64,000 bases of DNA from Paenibacillus borealis. GTDB taxonomy: Bacteria; Bacillota; Bacilli; Paenibacillales; Paenibacillaceae. Within the stretch, counting starts at the first letter, position 1; every line of letters starts with the position of its first letter. This document shows positions 35,252-45,079 of the stretch, piece after piece. The stretch is taken from positions 4,960,001 through 5,024,000 of the forward strand of contig NZ_CP009285.1 in assembly GCF_000758665.1 (NCBI RefSeq). The letters are read 5' to 3'. The notes below the pieces were generated by a model, which was not told the origin of the DNA, made no database searches, and saw only the letters and a program-made list of their open reading frames with translations. A program made the translations under genes and the position numbers.

Positions 35252-37828
35252 TTAAGGCTCAATCCCCCACACCAGTTGGCCATTCATATATCCGGTGACC
35301 TGCTCATTGTTAACAAATTGACTGCCGGATGCCTTGAACGAGTAATCGTTAGCCTGGTTGTAATTGGACCAGTCGGTTTTGGAGAAGCGGGTCTGGATTT
35401 CTGCGCTCTGGCCGGGATTCAGCGTTCCTGCCGAGCTTGTGAAGCCAATTTCCAGCGCATAATCGGCACCGGTAACCGGGGTTGCCAGCTTCACGAATTT
35501 GCTGGTTACATTGGCGCTTCCGATACTGGACCAGTCGATCCAGAAGCTCTGATCTTTCTCGCCGTCAATCGTATAGTAATACCGGAGCTTCACATTACTG
35601 AGCTGAACCGCCGAATTGCCGGTATTGACGACTTTGAACTTGGCTGAAATCCCATTGGTAGAGGCACTAGTGTTGCCGTTAAAAGCCTGAACCGCTAATC
35701 CGCCCGTTGGTAGCGGAACGCTGCTATCCGCTACATTTACCGTAAGTACTGCGTTATTTCCTCCATTGAAATGGAAGGTGATCGCATTCTGGCCGAGCGG
35801 CAGCGTAGAGAGATAGGATTTCTTCAGGACAATGTTTGCGCCTGATGCCGCATAATCCTGACCCGATACAAGCGTGTAGCTTCCATTCGTCAGGTTAGCA
35901 AGCTGATGTCCGTTAAGGGTAAGCGCAACGGAAATATCCTGCGCTAGAGCCGGAGCTTTATCGAATACCGCGCTCACAGGCGCAATAGATGCGCTTGGTG
36001 TGGTATCGACAATTGTAACTTTCAATACGGGATCCTGCCCCTGATTGAAATCCAAGACAATCGAATGCTCGCCAACCGGGAGCGTTGCCAGGAATGACTT
36101 TTTCAGCAGCAGCGTATTTCCGCTTACGGTATAATCCTGCGTCGCGGTCAAGGCATTGGCCCCTGTCCGGAGGGCAGTTAACGTATTGCCGTTAGCATTC
36201 ACGGTTATGGCTTTGTCGCTCTGAGCCGCTGCATACTTGTTAAATTCGATACTTGCAGGTGTAATGGACGCACTTGGGTTTGGATTATTGACACTCAAAT
36301 CGGGCAGCTCATCCAGTGTAATGACATAATTGCTCTGATACAGCGTGGTCAGTGTAGCCGGATAATTAAAGGCAGAGCTCATAAGATGCTCGCCATACCA
36401 CGGCAGGAAATAGAGCCAGCCCGACTTCTCCTCGGTCAGATTCTGTACGCTTGGGACGGTGTCGTTCTCAGTCATGGCTACCATTTTGGTACCGCCGGTT
36501 AGATCCACCAGCTGATAAAATATCGAGGTAATCGCATCCTCATTGGGCACACCGGACAAACCGTCATAGCGGTTGTAGACCGTATTATATTTATCGTAGC
36601 CGACAATATCCACCTGATCATCACCGGGATACCAGGCGGGAGAAGTGCTGTACACATAACTGTTATACGTCCAGATCAGGTTGTGCAGGCCGTAGGTTTC
36701 TGTAAGCTCGGTATACAGCTGATCCCACAGCTGCTTATACACCTCTGCACCTGCCGATGCCCACCAGAACCACGCGCCTTGCCCGTTCAACCCGCCGTTG
36801 CCCTCTGCCTCATGATAGGGTCTGAAAATAACCGGCACGTTGTTATCCTGGAGAATCAGCAGCTGCTCTGCCAAATCCTCTATGGCCAGCTGTAGGTATT
36901 GGTACTCTTTCGTCCCGGGAATTACTGCATTCGCTGTATTGAAATTAGTTTCCGTCGGCTTGTAGGTGGCTTCCTTCCAATCTACAAATTCCCCCAGCTG
37001 ATAGGCGGTGAAATCCCGGGGAACTGTGAGATGCCAGCTGTTAGTCGCAATCCCGCCCCGGTTGTTCACCCAGTCGATCATCCGGGCGGTTGTACCGTCC
37101 TCCCAGCCGTATAGCGGATTGTAGTTCATCAGATCAAACCCGCGGATGGCCGGATACTTGCCGGTTAAATTGTGAATCCAGTCGAACTCCAGCTCGGAAT
37201 TCCCGTCATTGCCTCCTCCGTAAATCTCCTGCTGGCCGGAGAGCATATGATTACCGTACACCTCTGTCAGATAATTCATCAGCAGCTGAGTTTCCGGTGT
37301 GGCTTCAGGATCGCTGAGGACAGGCTGCACATCCAGCGGGTCCAGATCGGCAACATCCACAGTGAAGGTGTCAAAGTAAGCGAAGCCCCAGCCCGCCTTC
37401 AGCTGGATGGTGTTACTGCCCTGATTCAGCTTGTGATAGCCAAAATCGAAATCCGACCACGTGGTCGTGTAAGGCAGCATATACGAACCTTTCGTAACGC
37501 CATTAACGTTCAACGATTGAAGCCGGCCGTCTGCGCTAAGCTCCTGCATATAACGGGTAGAGATCGTGTACATGCCGGTTTCCGGGACCGTCACATTGAA
37601 GGTAATGGTGCCTGAATTCTGCATCCAGACAAAACCGCTCCCGGTGTATCCGGGTTTAGGTTGTCCGTAAATTTGGGTCGTCACTTGAAGATCGGAGGTG
37701 AGCTGAGCGTTTTCGCTTTCAATTGTGAAAAGTGCGTTGTCTGCATGAACGGGCGGCGCTGTCATCACTCCAAGCAGCAGAGTAAATGCCAGCAGAATTG
37801 CGCTAGCCTTCTTGAGCAAATTTTTCAT
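35252..37828 (-). CDS. secreted multi-modular GH26 beta-mannanase
   Basis: 858 residues from the ATG at 37828. Order: signal peptide ending PPVHA (about 30); a CBM35-like carbohydrate-binding module (ESENAQL to about 165); the GH26 catalytic domain (about 175-490) with acid/base Glu in FRPYHEAEG near 343 and nucleophile Glu in VAMTEND near 455; two tandem X2/Ig-like modules that share the pattern TVSGNTLLLKKSFLATLP and AASGANIVLKKSYLSTLP; and a C-terminal CBM3 cellulose-binding module ending GYMNGQLVWG. It would cut beta-1,4-mannans while held on plant cell wall. A likely catabolite-repression site lies upstream. Single gene. Confidence 0.93.
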   Translation of the reverse strand: MKNLLKKASAILLAFTLLLGVMTAPPVHADNALFTIESENAQLTSDLQVTTQIYGQPKPGYTGSGFVWMQNSGTITFNVTVPETGMYTISTRYMQELSADGRLQSLNVNGVTKGSYMLPYTTTWSDFDFGYHKLNQGSNTIQLKAGWGFAYFDTFTVDVADLDPLDVQPVLSDPEATPETQLLMNYLTEVYGNHMLSGQQEIYGGGNDGNSELEFDWIHNLTGKYPAIRGFDLMNYNPLYGWEDGTTARMIDWVNNRGGIATNSWHLTVPRDFTAYQLGEFVDWKEATYKPTETNFNTANAVIPGTKEYQYLQLAIEDLAEQLLILQDNNVPVIFRPYHEAEGNGGLNGQGAWFWWASAGAEVYKQLWDQLYTELTETYGLHNLIWTYNSYVYSTSPAWYPGDDQVDIVGYDKYNTVYNRYDGLSGVPNEDAITSIFYQLVDLTGGTKMVAMTENDTVPSVQNLTEEKSGWLYFLPWYGEHLMSSAFNYPATLTTLYQSNYVITLDELPDLSVNNPNPSASITPASIEFNKYAAAQSDKAITVNANGNTLTALRTGANALTATQDYTVSGNTLLLKKSFLATLPVGEHSIVLDFNQGQDPVLKVTIVDTTPSASIAPVSAVFDKAPALAQDISVALTLNGHQLANLTNGSYTLVSGQDYAASGANIVLKKSYLSTLPLGQNAITFHFNGGNNAVLTVNVADSSVPLPTGGLAVQAFNGNTSASTNGISAKFKVVNTGNSAVQLSNVKLRYYYTIDGEKDQSFWIDWSSIGSANVTSKFVKLATPVTGADYALEIGFTSSAGTLNPGQSAEIQTRFSKTDWSNYNQANDYSFKASGSQFVNNEQVTGYMNGQLVWGIEP

Positions 37829-37884
37829 TTCCACCTTTCCTCCCCATCATAAAATGGTAAATACTTGTTTAATCTATCAAGTCT

Positions 37885-37898
37885 TGGATGCGCTTTCA
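37885..37898 (-). promoter_or_regulatory. candidate cre site (CcpA) upstream of the mannanase gene
   Basis: TGAAAGCGCATCCA, 12 of 14 positions of the TGWAANCGNTNWCA consensus, 57 bases before the start codon. It suggests carbon catabolite repression. Confidence 0.5.
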
Positions 37899-37972
37899 TA
37901 GCAAAGATAACACATATCCCATATTTTGTAAATCACTGAATAATGAAAATTATTCCCTTGATGCAGACGCAC

Positions 37973-38004
37973 AAAAAAACTCCCGCTAAAAGATTAGCAG
38001 GAGT
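37973..38004 (-). terminator. terminator of the mur operon
   Basis: The minus strand has arms ACTCCTGCTAA / TTAGCGGGAGT and then six or more T. It ends the transcript that finishes with murR. Confidence 0.85.
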
Positions 38005-38024
38005 TTCTATAGAGAGGTCCAACA

Positions 38025-38876
38025 TTAATCATACAAGACTTCAATCATTTGCCTTGTCTTCGCCAGCTGCTCCACAGTTAAATCATGCTGGGCAGAAGCA
38101 TACACGCTAAAGACAATATCGAGCACGAATAATTGGGCAAATCTCGAGCTTGTTGCCGCACTGCGGAGCTTTGCTTCCGGTGCACGTGATGTGAATAAAG
38201 AAACATCCGCGAGCTGAGCAAGCTTGTTATTTCCGGGACGGGTAAGGCTGATCGTTTTGATCCCCTGCTCCTTAGCCCGTTTCGTTAATTGAATGACCTC
38301 ACTCGTCTCACCGCTATACGAAATTCCCCAGAAGACCGCGTTCTCTGATTTCGTAGCCATGGCCGCTGCCAATAAATGACGGTCTGAAATCGCATATACA
38401 TTTTTGCCGAGCCGAAGCCATTTCTGGGCTGCATCCTCTGCAATGATAAAAGAGGCGCCTATCCCATATACATAAATAACCTCTGCCTGTTGTAATAGGC
38501 GCACAGCCTGCTCGATCGATTGCGCGTCCAGTTGGCTGGCCGTATTCTGAAAGGTCAATATGGTATTGGACAGCATTTTATCAATGATAGAATGCACCGT
38601 TTCATTCGATTCAACATCAAAGTAGCCCACATAATTCGTATTTTCTACTTCTGCGGATAAACGGATCTTCAGAGCAGGGAAACCTTCGATGCCCAGCGAC
38701 CGGCAGAAACGGACAACCGCCGCACTGCTCGCCTCCGCTTTAGCCGCTAACTCATGTATGGTCATATGCATCACTTCTTTAGCATTGGCAAGAATGTATT
38801 CCGCTACTTTTTTTTCGGATTCCGGCAGTTCATTCAAGACCAGTTCAATTTGGGAAATCATACTTCCTGCTGCCAA
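38025..38876 (-). CDS. murR: MurR/RpiR family regulator
   Basis: 283 residues: an N-terminal HTH_6 domain (YILANAKEVMHMTIHELAAK, then SSAAVVRFCRSLG) and a C-terminal SIS sugar-phosphate-binding domain (EVIYVYGIGASFIIAEDAAQ, ISYSGETSEVIQL). In known mur systems MurR senses MurNAc-6-phosphate. TTG at 38876 sits eight bases after AGAGGAG; an ATG six codons in is the alternative. Last gene of the murQ-murP-mupG-murR operon, so it probably controls its own unit through the palindromes before murQ. Confidence 0.9.
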   Translation of the reverse strand: MAAGSMISQIELVLNELPESEKKVAEYILANAKEVMHMTIHELAAKAEASSAAVVRFCRSLGIEGFPALKIRLSAEVENTNYVGYFDVESNETVHSIIDKMLSNTILTFQNTASQLDAQSIEQAVRLLQQAEVIYVYGIGASFIIAEDAAQKWLRLGKNVYAISDRHLLAAAMATKSENAVFWGISYSGETSEVIQLTKRAKEQGIKTISLTRPGNNKLAQLADVSLFTSRAPEAKLRSAATSSRFAQLFVLDIVFSVYASAQHDLTVEQLAKTRQMIEVLYD

Positions 38877-38937
38877 GTTCTTAACTCCTCTCCTCAGGCT
38901 ATTCTCCTTATTGTAACAAATTAGAGGGGAGTAATCA

Positions 38938-39999
38938 TTAAGTAGCAGCTGTGAAGCTAAAGCGCCTTCCGCCTTGTCTGACGTAGTCCAGTAGAGGAAG
39001 GTCCTCTTCTATCACATGACCAATCACATTCACAGCTTCGTGTGCCGGCAGGTCCGTTAATGTGATCTGTAGCTCATGTTCATAACGGCCATACAAATAA
39101 TTATCGACGGTAACCGTTCCTTTAGGCCGCTTGTTCGTATGCATTGGCGCAATGCTGTTGGTCATTACAAAACGCTCCTGATCTGTACGCGCAGTTTCCG
39201 ACCGGACCACATCACGGGCAGCATCCAGGCGGTTCCGGTGAACCGTATCCCATAAGGCATAAGGCAATTCTTTGGTTACCCGCAAGGAAATGATCCCTTC
39301 CTCATACCGCTGAAATTGATGCCGGGACCATTCTGAAAGCGTTAAATCTCCAACGAAAATTTTGTCCACCGCACAATCCTTCTCTAATTCCAGGTAGGCT
39401 AGAAAAGAAGATTGATTCCTGTGCTTCTCTAAGGTAGGCAAGCTTTGAAATAAAGGTTTTCGCTTCAGCCCGTCTCCCGGAATAAAGGCCATAGTCGTAA
39501 TGCCTTCCGCCTGCAGCCATCTGTTCTTCGCTATAAATGCTTCTTTATCCAGACCTGTCTCCGGACGGGGATAATAATTATGCCAAGCTTCTATATTCTC
39601 AAGACAAATATGATGCTCTTGTAATGCAGCTAAGAATTCTGGTGTTAAGGTGCTGGCGTTTAAGGCGATTTTCATTTGTTGTGAGTAGGCTGCAATTTCA
39701 GAGGCATCAAAGCCGAAATCCATCCGCAAACCTGTAACACCAGCATCTAATAGAAAGGGAAACGTGAATTTCTCCAAAACTTTTCCGGAAATATCCGCTA
39801 TCAGGTCCATTCCTAACCGATGGGCAGCGTTTGCAATCTCCAGCAATTTCTCCTTCAATTGTCCGATATCATCTTCTGGCATATGAAGGGATGTGAATAT
39901 CTCCGTACAGCCTGCAGCCTTCATTACTTCCATATACCTCACGTTGTCTTCTAACGGGCGGTCCGCCACAAAAATTGAAATTCCGAGCACTGCAATCAC
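38938..39999 (-). CDS. mupG: 6-phospho-N-acetylmuramidase MupG (DUF871)
   Basis: 353 residues. N-terminal TIM-barrel (LGISIFVADRPLEDNVRYME, then FTSLHMPEDD and GLRMDFGF) and a C-terminal cyclophilin-like domain. The DUF871 family includes S. aureus MupG, which splits MurNAc-6P-GlcNAc in the cytoplasm. Its place between murP and murR strongly supports that role. It begins 19 bases after the murP stop. Assigned from operon context and family. Confidence 0.88.
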   Translation of the reverse strand: MIAVLGISIFVADRPLEDNVRYMEVMKAAGCTEIFTSLHMPEDDIGQLKEKLLEIANAAHRLGMDLIADISGKVLEKFTFPFLLDAGVTGLRMDFGFDASEIAAYSQQMKIALNASTLTPEFLAALQEHHICLENIEAWHNYYPRPETGLDKEAFIAKNRWLQAEGITTMAFIPGDGLKRKPLFQSLPTLEKHRNQSSFLAYLELEKDCAVDKIFVGDLTLSEWSRHQFQRYEEGIISLRVTKELPYALWDTVHRNRLDAARDVVRSETARTDQERFVMTNSIAPMHTNKRPKGTVTVDNYLYGRYEHELQITLTDLPAHEAVNVIGHVIEEDLPLLDYVRQGGRRFSFTAAT

Positions 40000-40018
40000 C
40001 TCATTATTTCAGTTCAAG

Positions 40019-41437
40019 TTAATCCTGTTCTGCCATAGCCTCTTTGGGTGTGCCGAAGAGATAAGTGGCGATAAATCCGCCAGCGTAAGCCGCAATTAGC
40101 CCTATGACGTATTTCAGCCATAATCCATTGGCGATCAACGGAATTAACGCAACCCCGGAAGGCCCAATGGCAATCGCTCCAACGTTGCCGAATAAACCAA
40201 TGACCGCACCGCCAATCCCTCCGCCAATACAAGCTGTAATAAACGGCCGGCCCAGCGGTAAGGTAACCCCGTAAATTAATGGCTCGCCGATTCCCAGAAC
40301 ACCTACCGGAAGCGCACCTTTAATCATGTTCGTTAATGATTTATTCTTCCTGCAGCGAATCCATAATGCAATGGAAGCCCCAACCTGACCCGCACCAGCC
40401 ATAGCCAGCATCGGAAGCAACAGCGTCATCCCTGAATCATTGATCATCTCAATGTGAATCGGCGTCAATACCTGATGCAGTCCTAACATAACAAGCGGAA
40501 GGAATGCTGCTCCTAATACGAAACCTGAGAAGGCACCGCCAACCTCTAGCGTCCAGTTGATAGCTCCGATTAAATTGGTGGAAATAAATCCGGCGAATGG
40601 CATAATGAAAAATATGGTAATCAGACCCACGACTAGTAAGGCTATTGTAGGCGTAACAATAATATCAACGGCATCCGGAATCACTTTACGCAAATATTTC
40701 TCCACGATGGATAGAATCCATACGGCGATTAGAACGCCGATAACCCCACCTTGCCCTGCCGTTAAGGGTGCACCCGTAAATATATTAAAAATTGGCAAGT
40801 CAGCTGTAACCCCTGTTAAGAGCGTCACCCCGCCGATCACACCACCAAGTGCAGGAGTAGCTCCAAATTCTTTAGCGGCATTAATACCGACATAAATCAC
40901 CAGGTAACTGAAAATTGCGTTTTTGATTACATTCAATATCGTTACATATTGCTGCCAGGTTGCGGTATCTAAGTTACCCGCTGTAATATTGTTCGCCAGA
41001 ATGGAGCCGATACCCGCAATTAAACCAGCTCCAACGAATGCCGGAATAAGCGGTATAAAGATATTACCGATCTTCCGCAAAAAGTTTTTGAACGGCGTAT
41101 CATTCTTCTTTTTAAGCTGCGCTTTCATTTGTGCGCCTTTGGCCTGTAATTGTTCAGCCGAAATTGTACTTTCGCCCGCTGAAGCACTTTCTTCAAGCAC
41201 GATACCGAACTCTTCAGCTACCTTGGTCACGACCCCAGGTCCGAGAATGACTTGATACGTGTCATCATCCACCACACCCAGAACCCCGTCGATTTGCTTC
41301 AGCTCTGCTTCAGCGATCCGGCTGCGGTCCACAACAGTTACACGAAGACGGGTCATGCAATGGGTATATGAGGATACATTGGAACGGCCACCGATCGCCC
41401 CTAATATTTTGACCGCTAAATCATGATATTTACTCAT
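40019..41437 (-). CDS. murP: PTS EIIBC component for MurNAc-type sugars
   Basis: 472 residues. N-terminal IIB domain with the phosphorylated Cys in SSYTHCMTRLRV (residue 27), then a linker (residues 90-115) and a IIC domain with ten or so helices (IPAFVGAGLIAGIGS, GLHQVLTPIHIEM, GEPLIYGVTLPLGRPF). There is no IIA domain, as in known MurP proteins, so a IIA from another PTS (glucose or similar) must supply phosphate. It imports and phosphorylates MurNAc or MurNAc-GlcNAc. Confidence 0.9.
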   Translation of the reverse strand: MSKYHDLAVKILGAIGGRSNVSSYTHCMTRLRVTVVDRSRIAEAELKQIDGVLGVVDDDTYQVILGPGVVTKVAEEFGIVLEESASAGESTISAEQLQAKGAQMKAQLKKKNDTPFKNFLRKIGNIFIPLIPAFVGAGLIAGIGSILANNITAGNLDTATWQQYVTILNVIKNAIFSYLVIYVGINAAKEFGATPALGGVIGGVTLLTGVTADLPIFNIFTGAPLTAGQGGVIGVLIAVWILSIVEKYLRKVIPDAVDIIVTPTIALLVVGLITIFFIMPFAGFISTNLIGAINWTLEVGGAFSGFVLGAAFLPLVMLGLHQVLTPIHIEMINDSGMTLLLPMLAMAGAGQVGASIALWIRCRKNKSLTNMIKGALPVGVLGIGEPLIYGVTLPLGRPFITACIGGGIGGAVIGLFGNVGAIAIGPSGVALIPLIANGLWLKYVIGLIAAYAGGFIATYLFGTPKEAMAEQD

Positions 41438-41463
41438 GTTTGTGCCCCTTTCATCCTGTCGTA

Positions 41464-42351
41464 TTATTGAATCGCCTGACGTACGAAACCTTGTGATGCT
41501 TCCAGTCGTTGCACAGCGTCTTCTTTAGACAGCCCTGCAAGAATCATAACAATGGCAATTTTCGGTTTCTGATCTGCCTGCTTCAGATAATTCTCTGCCG
41601 TTTCAGCGTCACAGTCTGTCGCATCCATAACAATCCGTTTGGCACGTTCTACAAGCTTTTCATTCGTTAACTGTACATCCACCATTAGATTTCCATAGAC
41701 TTTGCCCGTACCGATCATCGAAGCTGTTGACAGCATATTGCAGATTAATTTCTGCGAACTACCGGCTTTTAAACGTGTTGACCCGGTTAACACTTCCGGT
41801 CCATTTACGACTTCTATCGCAATCTTGGCGATTGTACCAATTGCTGAATCCTTGTTGCAGCTCACGGCTACAGTAGGTGTTCCTATAGAATTGGCATATT
41901 CCAATCCGCCGATAACATATGGTGTGCGTCCGCTGGCGGCAATTCCGACGACTACATCTTTGGCTGTCAGCTTAATATCCTGTAAATCCTGCACCCCTAA
42001 TTGTTCATTATCCTCTGCACCTTCAACCGCTTTAATAAACGCTCTCTCTCCGCCGGCAATTAGCCCGATTACCTCCTCTGGTGCCGTCCCGAAGGTTGGC
42101 GGACATTCGACAGCATCCAGTAAGCCGATACGTCCGCTCGTTCCAGCCCCCATATAAATTAAGCGTCCGCCTTGTTTAATTGCCATGGTAATCACTTCTA
42201 CTGCTTTGGCAATTTGCGGAATCTCTTGTTTCACCGCTTGTGCGACCTTGTGATCTTCTTCATTCATCACTTCCAGAAGTTCAAGAGGAGTTAATTCATC
42301 CAGGTTCATTGTTTTCTTATTGCGGGTCTCTGTTGTCAAATGCTCTAACAT
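41464..42351 (-). CDS. murQ: N-acetylmuramic acid 6-phosphate etherase
   Basis: 295 residues; SIS-domain etherase that removes D-lactate from MurNAc-6P to give GlcNAc-6P. Family blocks: [40 protein letters not shown] (active-site region) and [20 protein letters not shown]. First gene of the operon; ATG after GATGAGG. The spacing to murP is 26 bases. Two TGAAAT-type palindromes lie upstream. Confidence 0.95.
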   Translation of the reverse strand: MLEHLTTETRNKKTMNLDELTPLELLEVMNEEDHKVAQAVKQEIPQIAKAVEVITMAIKQGGRLIYMGAGTSGRIGLLDAVECPPTFGTAPEEVIGLIAGGERAFIKAVEGAEDNEQLGVQDLQDIKLTAKDVVVGIAASGRTPYVIGGLEYANSIGTPTVAVSCNKDSAIGTIAKIAIEVVNGPEVLTGSTRLKAGSSQKLICNMLSTASMIGTGKVYGNLMVDVQLTNEKLVERAKRIVMDATDCDAETAENYLKQADQKPKIAIVMILAGLSKEDAVQRLEASQGFVRQAIQ

Positions 42352-42411
42352 GATTTCCTCATCATCCTTTTCTGTTTATGAAATCGCTCTCTAAGTGAAG
42401 AATAACATCGC

Positions 42412-42459
42412 TGAAATAATATTTCAACAATAATTTTATTTGTTTGAAATTTAATATCA
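42412..42459. promoter_or_regulatory. candidate MurR operators upstream of murQ
   Basis: TGAAATAATATTTCA at 42412-42426 is a perfect 15-bp palindrome, and TGAAATTTAATATCA at 42445-42459 is an imperfect copy. The centres are 33 bp apart, about three helical turns, and about 60-110 bases before the murQ start. MurR binding is inferred from position. Confidence 0.6.
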
Positions 42460-42488
42460 TTGTGGAATATTCCGAAAAAATGAATACG

Positions 42489-42526
42489 AAAAAAAACAAG
42501 CCTCTGTGATGAACACAGGAGCTTGT
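42489..42526 (-). terminator. terminator of the stalk-domain gene
   Basis: Arms ACAAGCTCCTGTG / CACAGAGGCTTGT with one mismatch, then T8 on the minus strand, 37 bases after the stop. Confidence 0.85.
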
Positions 42527-42562
42527 TTCATACGCCATATATATTGTCCTTTTATCCGCCAA

Positions 42563-43720
42563 TTAATCTGCACCCAACTGGTACGTATAAGTCTTGCTGT
42601 CTTTCTTGCTGCTCGTAAACTCAAACTGCAGTTCTGACTTATCACCGCCGCTGCCGGCGAACTTGATCCCATCATATTTGAATCCCGGCATATCCGCAGG
42701 GTCAATTCCGAACTCTTTGTAAAGGAGGATCGCCTGTTTGGCTCCGGTATCAATCAGCGTCAGCAGACCTTCTTGTGAAGAACGGGCAACCAGATAATTC
42801 TCGCCTATGGCTTCAATGGCGTAGGTTTGCTCCGGTGTGCCTGCCAGCTTCGAGATATTCCAGGTTTGCAGGACGGAAGCATCCGGAGCAATCAAACGGA
42901 CCGTGTGGCCGTCGTTCATAACGGCGTTACCGCCATACGTCTTCAATTCCTCTGGAGAGAACTGCCAATAATGCGCTATAGATTGGCGCAGGATGGCCCC
43001 TTTTTTGACAAACAGATTGTATACCGTCAGGTTGACCGAAGGCTCACCGCTGGAATTCCGAATGGTCACCAAATCCGCATCTTCTGAAATCTTCACCGAT
43101 GTCAGCTGTGTGCCCGCAATATAATAAGGTTCAAGCTTGGCTGTGGATGCTCCCATTGAGTGAATAACTCCGGCTGCATCCCGTTTATATAAAGTGCCGT
43201 TTACTCCGTTTAAGAAATATGCATCCTTGTTTATCAGACCGTCGCCGACAAATTCAGGATAGCTAATGAGCGCTTCACGGCTGTCCGCATTCCATTTCAG
43301 TGTTCCGCCAATGGCATCATTCACGAACCGCAGCGGGATGTAGAGCTGCTTATTCACCTGCTGGAAGGCTGCGGAATAAGTGATCTGCTTCCCGTTCACC
43401 GTTGCAATGCGGCTCCCGATCTTCATACTGCCCTTCGAGAACAGATTCCCGATGGTGATCATTTTCAAATGTTCATCGTAACTGACCGTTGCCCCCCTGA
43501 CATAGAGCATGTCCAGCGAGAGCATTACCGTTCCATTCATTAGGGTGGCTCCCCCTGCTGAAGAGGTGATCTGCGAGTTGTTCAAATAGATACGAATAGC
43601 CGGTAATTTCGCGGTCTGTGCTGTACTAGTAGCTGCTGCTTCCATAGCGGGGGGATGAACAACACCCGTTACAAGAACACTAAGGCCAATAATCTGCATA
43701 ATTTTTTTAAAAGTGATCAT
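42563..43720 (-). CDS. secreted protein with copper-amine-oxidase N-terminal-like domain
   Basis: 385 residues. Signal peptide to about residue 29 (PAMEAAA). The stalk domain follows: IRIYLNNSQITSSAGGATLM, LSLDMLYVRGATVSYDEHL, and IPLRFVNDAIGGTLKWNADS (to about 155). The C-terminal 230 residues form a beta-rich domain without a known motif. Such stalk domains are abundant in Paenibacillus surface proteins and have no copper site themselves. AGGGGG ribosome site, terminator after. Role: cell-surface, otherwise unknown. Confidence 0.85.
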   Translation of the reverse strand: MITFKKIMQIIGLSVLVTGVVHPPAMEAAATSTAQTAKLPAIRIYLNNSQITSSAGGATLMNGTVMLSLDMLYVRGATVSYDEHLKMITIGNLFSKGSMKIGSRIATVNGKQITYSAAFQQVNKQLYIPLRFVNDAIGGTLKWNADSREALISYPEFVGDGLINKDAYFLNGVNGTLYKRDAAGVIHSMGASTAKLEPYYIAGTQLTSVKISEDADLVTIRNSSGEPSVNLTVYNLFVKKGAILRQSIAHYWQFSPEELKTYGGNAVMNDGHTVRLIAPDASVLQTWNISKLAGTPEQTYAIEAIGENYLVARSSQEGLLTLIDTGAKQAILLYKEFGIDPADMPGFKYDGIKFAGSGGDKSELQFEFTSSKKDSKTYTYQLGAD

Positions 43721-43847
43721 AAGAGCCCCCTATCATTTCTCAGAAAATACCATATCTCAAATCATAGCATACAGAAGATAGATTACCAAAAAAATATAAA
43801 TGGTAGACTGAGAAATGACAGGCAAACAGAGAGTAGAGGATAGTAAG

Positions 43848-44957
43848 TTATCTCACTTCTTGACGTACACCCGAAGCGCTTGCCTTACGGATCGCATCCA
43901 TCAGCCGATGTACCCGGACCGCCTGGGTGAAATCGGGCAATTCCACCTCTTCTCCTTCAAGCCGCTGCGAGAGCCTGGCGTAGAGATGAGCCACATTGTA
44001 TCCCGGACCGGGAGACAGCTGATGTACCTGTGAAGCATACACATCCGGCGTTTCCAGTATCTCTGCCTCACCGGAAGGACGGGCGAGCTGAAGCGTCAGC
44101 CGGTCCATCTGAAACATCAGCTGATCCCGCGGGCTGATGACCAGTTCCCCCCCGGTTCCGATGATCCGCAGCGTAAATCCGGGGGCACCGCCATTGACGA
44201 ATTGAGCCGAAACGAGTGTATCCTGGGCCAGCTTGCCGTTAACGAGCACGTGATCCGCTGCATTTGCGGCCACTGTTTCACCAGTCTCCAGTACGTGAAC
44301 TTCAGTATACTGCGTGTCCAGCTTACCGGATACCTCAACAAACGGCGCGACCATATATTCTATGGCATCCAGCACATGCGCTGCCCCGATCGTCAGTTGG
44401 TCTGCCCCGTTAGCTTCATCCAGCAGATAGACATGTGCCTGGTCCACTGTTCCGTTCGAGGTTGGAAATACAGGCAGGGTAACTAATGTATTCACAGCCA
44501 ATATTCTGCCAACAGCACCTTCAGCGACCAAGTCTCTGATGTAGCGGACAGTTGGATTGGCCCGGGCCTGTAGCCCTGCCACATGCTTCACTCCCCGTTC
44601 TTCCGCAAGTTCCAGCAGCGCTTCCGCCTCCGCAGTAGTCCGGGCCAGCGGCCACTCACTGTATACATGCTTACCGGCATCCAAGGCTTCCCGGATCAGC
44701 CGGTCATGTTCGGGCACTTTTACAGTTACCACTACTACGTCAATTCCGTCCTGCTTGGCCATCTCCGATGTACTAGTATAGGAAGAGCAAATGCCGTGGA
44801 GCTCAGCTGCCGCACTTGCGCTTTCTGCCCGCGTGCCGGTCACTGCCTTCACCTCATAATTCTCAAGCGCTGCGAGTGCAGGAATATGAGCCAGTCCACC
44901 CCAGCCGCCCGCTCCGACGATTCCTGCTCCCCATGCTGTTTTTTTCTCCATAGCCAT
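43848..44957 (-). CDS. Gfo/Idh/MocA family oxidoreductase
   Basis: 369 residues. NAD(P)-binding GIVGAGGWGGLAHIPALAAL at the N-terminus, then the typical GKHVYSEWPLARTTAEAEAL, with W in place of the usual K of EKP, as in the Gal80-like subgroup. The C-terminal half has the family sheet (AHVLDAIEYMVAPF). It would oxidise or reduce a sugar or polyol; the substrate is unknown. Strong GGAGG site. Divergent from an HxlR regulator, which may control it. Confidence 0.9.
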   Translation of the reverse strand: MAMEKKTAWGAGIVGAGGWGGLAHIPALAALENYEVKAVTGTRAESASAAAELHGICSSYTSTSEMAKQDGIDVVVVTVKVPEHDRLIREALDAGKHVYSEWPLARTTAEAEALLELAEERGVKHVAGLQARANPTVRYIRDLVAEGAVGRILAVNTLVTLPVFPTSNGTVDQAHVYLLDEANGADQLTIGAAHVLDAIEYMVAPFVEVSGKLDTQYTEVHVLETGETVAANAADHVLVNGKLAQDTLVSAQFVNGGAPGFTLRIIGTGGELVISPRDQLMFQMDRLTLQLARPSGEAEILETPDVYASQVHQLSPGPGYNVAHLYARLSQRLEGEEVELPDFTQAVRVHRLMDAIRKASASGVRQEVR

Positions 44958-45022
44958 ATATTATTGCCTCCTAATTTAGCGTTGTACTGACACGATTGAA
45001 TATAACCGTTATAATCAAAACA

Positions 45023-45040
45023 AAAAAGTACGCACTTTTT
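45023..45040. promoter_or_regulatory. palindromic site between the oxidoreductase and HxlR genes
   Basis: AAAAAGT-ACGC-ACTTTTT, perfect 7-bp arms, midway in the 122-bp divergent region. A natural operator for the HxlR-type protein. Confidence 0.6.
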
Positions 45041-45079
45041 CGTAATATAGTTACCAATCGGGTACGTTGAAGGAGATCG

